From assembly GCA_963798805.1 (NCBI GenBank), contig CAWCVC010000010.1:1550001-1614000 (forward strand): a DNA stretch of 64,000 bases. The letters are read 5' to 3'. A program made the translations under genes and the position numbers. This DNA comes from CAVZCK01 sp963798805. GTDB lineage: Bacteria > Pseudomonadota > Alphaproteobacteria > Rhizobiales > Rhodomicrobiaceae. Of this stretch, positions 60,162-64,000 are shown one piece after another. A model generated the notes under the pieces. That model searched no databases. It had not been told where the DNA came from and was given only the letters and a program-made list of their open reading frames with translations. Each line of letters begins with the position of its first letter. Position 1 is the stretch's first letter.

Positions 60162-60875
60162 ATGCAGCGTCACGTCGTGTATACCGCAACCGCAGATGGC
60201 GGCATCGAAATCCATCAGCTTAAAGAATGGCTGCGCCAACATCCGGATCAGATGCCGGCCGGCTTAGATCCTAACCCCAACAACAGTACCTCCCACCAGC
60301 TGCGATCGGGACTCCTCAAAATGGGGTGGACCAAGCAGGAAACGCCGAGGGAATTTCGGCTGTTCGCGCCCGGCACGAGCGGGGAGGTGAATGTCGACAA
60401 GATTATCGGATCGCCCACTGAGGAGGCCAATAGCGAAGATGAGAGCCCTTATTTCTCACTCGAATATCAGCTTCGTGACTTTCTCGCTGGCAATTTTGGC
60501 ATGGTAGACATCAATGGTAGGCGACTGCGCTTATTTGTCGACCCGGCCGGCCGGGACGGCATCGAATATCCATCAGCTGTAGGACCAATCGACATCCTTG
60601 CGGTAGACGACGAAGGGGCCTTCTTTGTCTTCGAGCTGAAACGCGCCAACAGTCCTGATCGTGCCTTGGGGCAGGTTGCGCGCTATATGGGCTGGGTCAA
60701 ACAGACAATCGGCAAAGGTAAAAGCGTCTATGATATTATCGTCGCAAAAGCGATCAGCGAAAACCTGAAATTCGCAAGGACGGTCGTGCCGGACGTTTAT
60801 CTCTTTGAATATCAGGTCTCGTTTACGCTGAACCAAGCGCATGAGCTTTCCATTGGGCGCTTGGGTTTCCAATAA
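60162..60875 (+). CDS. NucS-like PD-(D/E)xK endonuclease
   Basis: A 237-residue protein whose C-terminal half matches the nuclease domain of NucS/DUF91-type proteins: GPIDILAVDDEGAFFVFELK gives Asp 144, Glu 158 and Lys 160, followed by RALGQVARYMGWVKQ with Gln 171 in the following helix. The N-terminal 75 residues (IHQLKEWLRQHPDQMPAGLD; LRSGLLKMGWTKQETPREF) form a small separate domain, possibly for DNA binding. GAGGGAGG precedes the ATG at 60162. NucS acts on mismatched or branched DNA in some archaea and actinobacteria; here a defence or repair role is open. Confidence 0.8.
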   Translation: MQRHVVYTATADGGIEIHQLKEWLRQHPDQMPAGLDPNPNNSTSHQLRSGLLKMGWTKQETPREFRLFAPGTSGEVNVDKIIGSPTEEANSEDESPYFSLEYQLRDFLAGNFGMVDINGRRLRLFVDPAGRDGIEYPSAVGPIDILAVDDEGAFFVFELKRANSPDRALGQVARYMGWVKQTIGKGKSVYDIIVAKAISENLKFARTVVPDVYLFEYQVSFTLNQAHELSIGRLGFQ

Positions 60876-61056
60876 GCGGCGGCGCCCCGCCTGCTCGGCC
60901 GCTCCGCGGGAGATGACGCTTTATCTTTTGTCTATATACCGCGGATTTTGCTTGCCCGGCGGCACGAACGCCGTTAGGCGTTTGAGCCACGAATCATTGT
61001 GTCGGTGACAACGCATCCATTCTGTGTGCTGATTATTGAGGTATTCGAGCCTACCC

Positions 61057-61671
61057 ATGCGAGATCAGGTGCCACCTGTCGAAGAGCAGAGTTGTCGCGA
61101 CTCGAACCTTACATCAAATGTTTTGCGGGAGGTTACACCCGCAAGATTTATATGCAGCTATGGAATATCGTGCCCCGCCGTATTTCTTACTGATGATAAC
61201 AGACAGTACTATGTGATTGGTCAAAATACCGAGTTCGATAAAATAAATTTATTCGCCGAAGGAGCACCGTCGAAGCGGCTCGTTAGGGTCTCTGGCCGAT
61301 TGGTGTACGGGGCACTAGCGTCGGTGCTTGGCAAGCCTCAGGTAAAGAAGGCAATTTTCCGAAAACGGAAATATTATTACTTTCTTGCGAATGCAATTGA
61401 TCCTAAAGAGGTTGGTCTGAGCGCGCGAGTGGGGCCAGACGAAAGTTTGATCAGGCTTTCCAGTCAGATCGTCGACGAATACCTTCGAGGAGTTCTAGAG
61501 CAAGCATCGGTAAGTCAACTAAGCAGGATGAGACAGCGTCTCAAGCGAGGCCGCTGGTTTGGCACGTCTGCCGGCTATCTTAAGTATTTCAACCTAGCTG
61601 CTCTGAAACCGATACAGCTTTTGGCTGCCACCGGACGCTTATTTTTGTGGCGTTCAACGTCTCAAACGTAA
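61057..61671 (+). CDS. Hypothetical protein, 204 aa
   Basis: Not recognised. It starts MRDQVPPVEEQSCRDSNLTS. The early part (ARFICSYGISCPAVFLTDD, YYVIGQNTE) looks like a small beta-rich domain with two Cys, and the middle KAIFRKRKYYYFLANAIDP is basic and aromatic. Base composition is AT-richer than the core genome. Its 3' end overlaps tail to tail by 83 bp with the gene on the other strand ending at 61589. An in-frame ATG at 61036 is an alternative start. Confidence 0.5.
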   Translation: MRDQVPPVEEQSCRDSNLTSNVLREVTPARFICSYGISCPAVFLTDDNRQYYVIGQNTEFDKINLFAEGAPSKRLVRVSGRLVYGALASVLGKPQVKKAIFRKRKYYYFLANAIDPKEVGLSARVGPDESLIRLSSQIVDEYLRGVLEQASVSQLSRMRQRLKRGRWFGTSAGYLKYFNLAALKPIQLLAATGRLFLWRSTSQT

Positions 61672-63142
61672 AGCGGTTTGGCAGGAGTTTAGTGATATCA
61701 CTTTCGTATTTTTCTGCAGCTTTTCCGCAGACCTGATATCCTGTCGGCACCCTCTTGAGTTTGTCTGCCATGAACTTTCGGCAGCCCTCGTTACCGATCA
61801 CAACTTCTCCAGCACTGTACCTTCGAAGCACGGCGTCCATCAGATAAAGAAGCTTGCACGCGGCGTGGGCGCCGCGCTCTTTATTGATCTGCTCGAGAAG
61901 TCCTTGATGAGCTGTTATCACTTCTGAAAGCAACAAATACTGGGCAATGTCTTTGATGCGAAGAGAAGATAAAATCGGCCAGAGCACCTCGATCATTCGA
62001 AGTCGCGCAAGATATGGATCAAGACCGTCAAAGCCAGAGAGCATCCGGATTGAAATAGTTACGGGCCGCCCGTGAAGGGATACGCTGAAGGTTGAGTTGC
62101 CTTCTTCATCTAAGGCGCTGTTGAGTTCATCGACAGCCGTGAACTCATATCCCGCCCAATAATCATTTTCCAAGCGCATGTGGAATCCAGCTCGTTCCTC
62201 CCCATCAGTGACTGTTACAGAGGCGCTCGGCGGAATAAGCCGAAGTATACCGCGCGCCATCTCGATAGGGTTTGATGCGCCTTCCAACATGGTCATACCT
62301 TCTTGCCGTCTAATAGCAGCACATTTTTGCCCGAGCGTCTCGTTGAATTGCAAAAGCTGGCGAAGAACCTGATCCTGGTGTTTAGGCGGGAGGCTGGAAA
62401 AGATGCCGATGGTTAGCCCTTGAAAGCCATCAATAAGACACGGCAGAACGATCCGCTGAACCGTCGCTCTTTGCTCTCCGTATGCCCCCTTCGCAAAAAA
62501 CTGATCGCCACCGCCCTCTAACGCATCAAGAATTGACATGATCGCGTCGCAGGGAAGTCCCGTCCCTGGGCCCATGCAAATAAAATCGACCGCAATACCA
62601 AGCGCCCGAAGCGGTTGGGAGGCGACTGCTTCGGCGACCTCAGGCTCGAGGCCCGAAGCCCCAAAAACGCTACTGCGGAAATGCTTCTCCGGCAGGCAAG
62701 GCCAGGGAAGATTTGCAAATAACTCATCAGGTAATAATCCGTGATGCGCTTGGTACAAATCATAATCGTCCAAATTTTCTGCCTGCCGAAGAATGTTGGC
62801 AATCCGGCCCATCTTCAACTCGTGGCTAAAATAGCCATCATATTTCGGAACCACATTCCTACAAAATTCGAGTAAGCGTCGAAGCATCCGGTTAGCTTCG
62901 TCCGTACTAATCATTCCTTTAAGTAGCGAAGTTTGAAAATAGCGAGGTGCATTGGGCAGCATGCGAAGACAGGCATGCTGGCCATCATAGCGTGCGAAAA
63001 GAGCGACTCCCCTACTGTCAGCGCGTGAGGTGCGCTTGTCATACCAAGGGGAGATGCCCAGTTCGGCTATTTTTCTTAGAAATCGTGTGCTACAGGCTTG
63101 GTGCAACTCTCCCAGATCTGAATCATAATGATTTAGCGGCAT
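61589..63142 (-). CDS. Hypothetical protein, 517 aa
   Basis: A large protein I do not recognise. The region around MGPGTGLPCDAIMSILDALE (about 196-215) and GLTIGIFSSLPPKHQDQVLR might be part of a GAF-like or other sensory fold, but that is weak. There are no membrane segments and no obvious nuclease or ATPase motif. The composition is AT-richer than the core genes. The upstream 104-aa gene ends 8 bp before it, so they form a two-gene unit. The long frame with normal codon pattern supports a real gene. Confidence 0.65.
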   Translation of the reverse strand: MPLNHYDSDLGELHQACSTRFLRKIAELGISPWYDKRTSRADSRGVALFARYDGQHACLRMLPNAPRYFQTSLLKGMISTDEANRMLRRLLEFCRNVVPKYDGYFSHELKMGRIANILRQAENLDDYDLYQAHHGLLPDELFANLPWPCLPEKHFRSSVFGASGLEPEVAEAVASQPLRALGIAVDFICMGPGTGLPCDAIMSILDALEGGGDQFFAKGAYGEQRATVQRIVLPCLIDGFQGLTIGIFSSLPPKHQDQVLRQLLQFNETLGQKCAAIRRQEGMTMLEGASNPIEMARGILRLIPPSASVTVTDGEERAGFHMRLENDYWAGYEFTAVDELNSALDEEGNSTFSVSLHGRPVTISIRMLSGFDGLDPYLARLRMIEVLWPILSSLRIKDIAQYLLLSEVITAHQGLLEQINKERGAHAACKLLYLMDAVLRRYSAGEVVIGNEGCRKFMADKLKRVPTGYQVCGKAAEKYESDITKLLPNRFTFETLNATKISVRWQPKAVSVSEQLG

Positions 63143-63150
63143 TGATGCCT

Positions 63151-63465
63151 CTACAAGTTCTGATCCTTTTCACCGACGCGGCGTTCATATGCTACCGCCC
63201 CTTTAGGGGCTGACAAAACGTCCCGCGAAACAGCGAACAACGAGAACGCTGAGTTTACGCGCACTCCCGTTGCTTGGTTGGGCGGCCGGAAAAGGTCATT
63301 CCCAAACTTGTATCGATCACTCAGCCGGCTTACACCGTTGCCGATAGAAAGTGAAGCTGCGCTGTAGCCGCCGTTTGATTCTAAGCTTGTTAGAATTCCC
63401 TCATCGGCGTATAGTGCTTGTTGTCTTCCCTGCAAAGTCAGGGTGCACAGTCGAGCTGGTCTCAT
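63151..63465 (-). CDS. Hypothetical protein, 104 aa
   Basis: A 104-residue frame beginning MRPARLCTLTLQGRQQALYA, without recognisable domain. It contains SNGGYSAASLSIGNGVSRLS and a C-terminal RRVGEKDQNL tail. It lies 8 bp upstream of the 517-aa gene on the same strand, which is the main support. The frame is open to 63564, so an earlier start is possible. Confidence 0.45.
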   Translation of the reverse strand: MRPARLCTLTLQGRQQALYADEGILTSLESNGGYSAASLSIGNGVSRLSDRYKFGNDLFRPPNQATGVRVNSAFSLFAVSRDVLSAPKGAVAYERRVGEKDQNL

Positions 63466-63589
63466 TTTAAAAACCTCTACTCCACTTAATGAGATCGGCG
63501 CATGTGAGCGAGAGTTGCAGCTCTCCTTACACAGGCCAGGCGCGAAAACGCGTCTGGCCTCCATCGTATCATCGATTAACTTGTTCTAA

Positions 63590-64000
63590 CCGATCTTATT
63601 CAGCCGCAGTTAGAAATTGCGCTGGCGAATGTGGCGCAAGGCATTGAACTTGCGTAGGAAATGGGTGTCGCAGCCATCCTATGCGCGCCGCAGCGCAGAG
63701 CCACACCCGCCATGACCGACGATAGCCCGCTCACCGTTCCCTATCCAGCCGTGTCGCGCAAGAAAGTCACAGCTGCCTTCGATGGCGGTCGTCTCTCCTC
63801 CGACAGCGGCGTCATGCTGCTCGCGCTTGCCGAGCGTCGGCGGGCTCTCTCCCAAACTCTCGCTGCTTTGATCGCCGACCGGCGCGATCGGGCGCATATT
63901 ACGCACACAGTTGAGGACATACTGAAAGGGCGCATGTTGGCGATCGCCTGCGGCTACGCGGATGGCAATGACTTCGACTGGCTGCGCTGCGATGCCGCCT
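63590..64000 (+). mobile_element. IS1380-family element, copy 3 (cut by window edge)
   Basis: The first 411 bp match copies 1 and 2, with two substitutions noticed (GAA to GCA near 63671 and AAC to AGC near 63725). Left flank is CTAA (63586-63589). It lies in the same orientation as copies 1 and 2 and bounds the 59970-63589 segment. Confidence 0.88.
63712..64000 (+). CDS. IS1380 family transposase, copy 3, partial
   Basis: N-terminal 96 residues of the same transposase as copies 1 and 2, starting at the ATG equivalent to 53636 and running off the window. One residue differs (Asn to Ser at position 5). The frame is open as far as visible; whether the whole gene is intact cannot be told. Confidence 0.85.
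   Translation, partial: MTDDSPLTVPYPAVSRKKVTAAFDGGRLSSDSGVMLLALAERRRALSQTLAALIADRRDRAHITHTVEDILKGRMLAIACGYADGNDFDWLRCDAA

Noticed and set aside
43682..64000. Search for integrase, prophage structural genes, CRISPR array or restriction-methylation pair
   Set aside because: No tyrosine or serine recombinase motif, phage structural gene, regularly spaced repeat or DNA methyltransferase motif was seen.

Overview
The window is about 64 kb of high-GC alphaproteobacterial chromosome. The gene order points to Hyphomicrobiales (Rhizobiales): hopanoid hpn genes, a ftcR-flgEKL-flaF-flbT-flgD-fliQ flagellar block, PhyR, and the runs nadD-rsfS-rlmH-envC-ctpA-yibQ-rppH and murA-DUF2948-hisD. A Beijerinckiaceae/Methylocystaceae-like methylotroph or relative would fit, but the genus cannot be read from the sequence.

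Region 1 (1-12 kb) is isoprenoid and hopanoid lipid metabolism. It holds the N-terminal two thirds of dxs, two AI-2E-type permeases, an HpnB-like glycosyltransferase, a cyclopropane fatty acid synthase, a YkoP-domain protein, hpnI, hpnK, ispH, hpnH and a convergent hpnG. Dxs and IspH make C5 precursors. HpnH and HpnG build and trim the adenosyl side chain. HpnI and HpnK add GlcNAc to the side chain and then deacetylate it. An orphan phyR (general stress response anti-anti-sigma factor) follows.

Region 2 (13.3-21.5 kb) is a tightly overlapping operon: CgeB-like glycosyltransferase, sugar nucleotidyltransferase, PIG-L deacetylase, GT4, FemAB/GNAT-like acyltransferase, methyltransferase and phosphopentomutase. 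A further glycosyltransferase-like gene follows it. I do not recognise the product. Exact matches to the sigma-EcfG promoter form (GGAAC, 16-17 nt, CGTT) lie ahead of ispH-hpnH, the lipid kinase and the gene after deoB. Weaker versions precede the HpnB-like gene and the glycan operon.

Region 3 (21.5-32.5 kb) holds a CDF metal transporter, a lipid kinase, the late flagellar operon with regulator FtcR, and a chemoreceptor paired with a secreted sensor-like protein. Region 4 (32.7-43.4 kb) is core housekeeping: RNA and ribosome maturation, NAD, histidine and peptidoglycan genes.

Region 5 (43.6-64 kb) is accessory and begins at tRNA-Thr(GGT); tRNA-Thr(TGT) lies inside it. It carries an intact IS21 element with a 6-bp target duplication that splits a small gene, two complete and one edge-truncated copy of one IS1380 element, a second IS1380 element, and IS1182 and IS3 remnants. 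The cargo looks like defence or conflict genes: an SF1 helicase, a protein with a HEPN-like C terminus, a three-gene set of PD-(D/E)xK-like protein, ParA-type ATPase and 135-aa protein, a NucS-like nuclease, and several unrecognised genes. No integrase, prophage structural gene or CRISPR array was seen.
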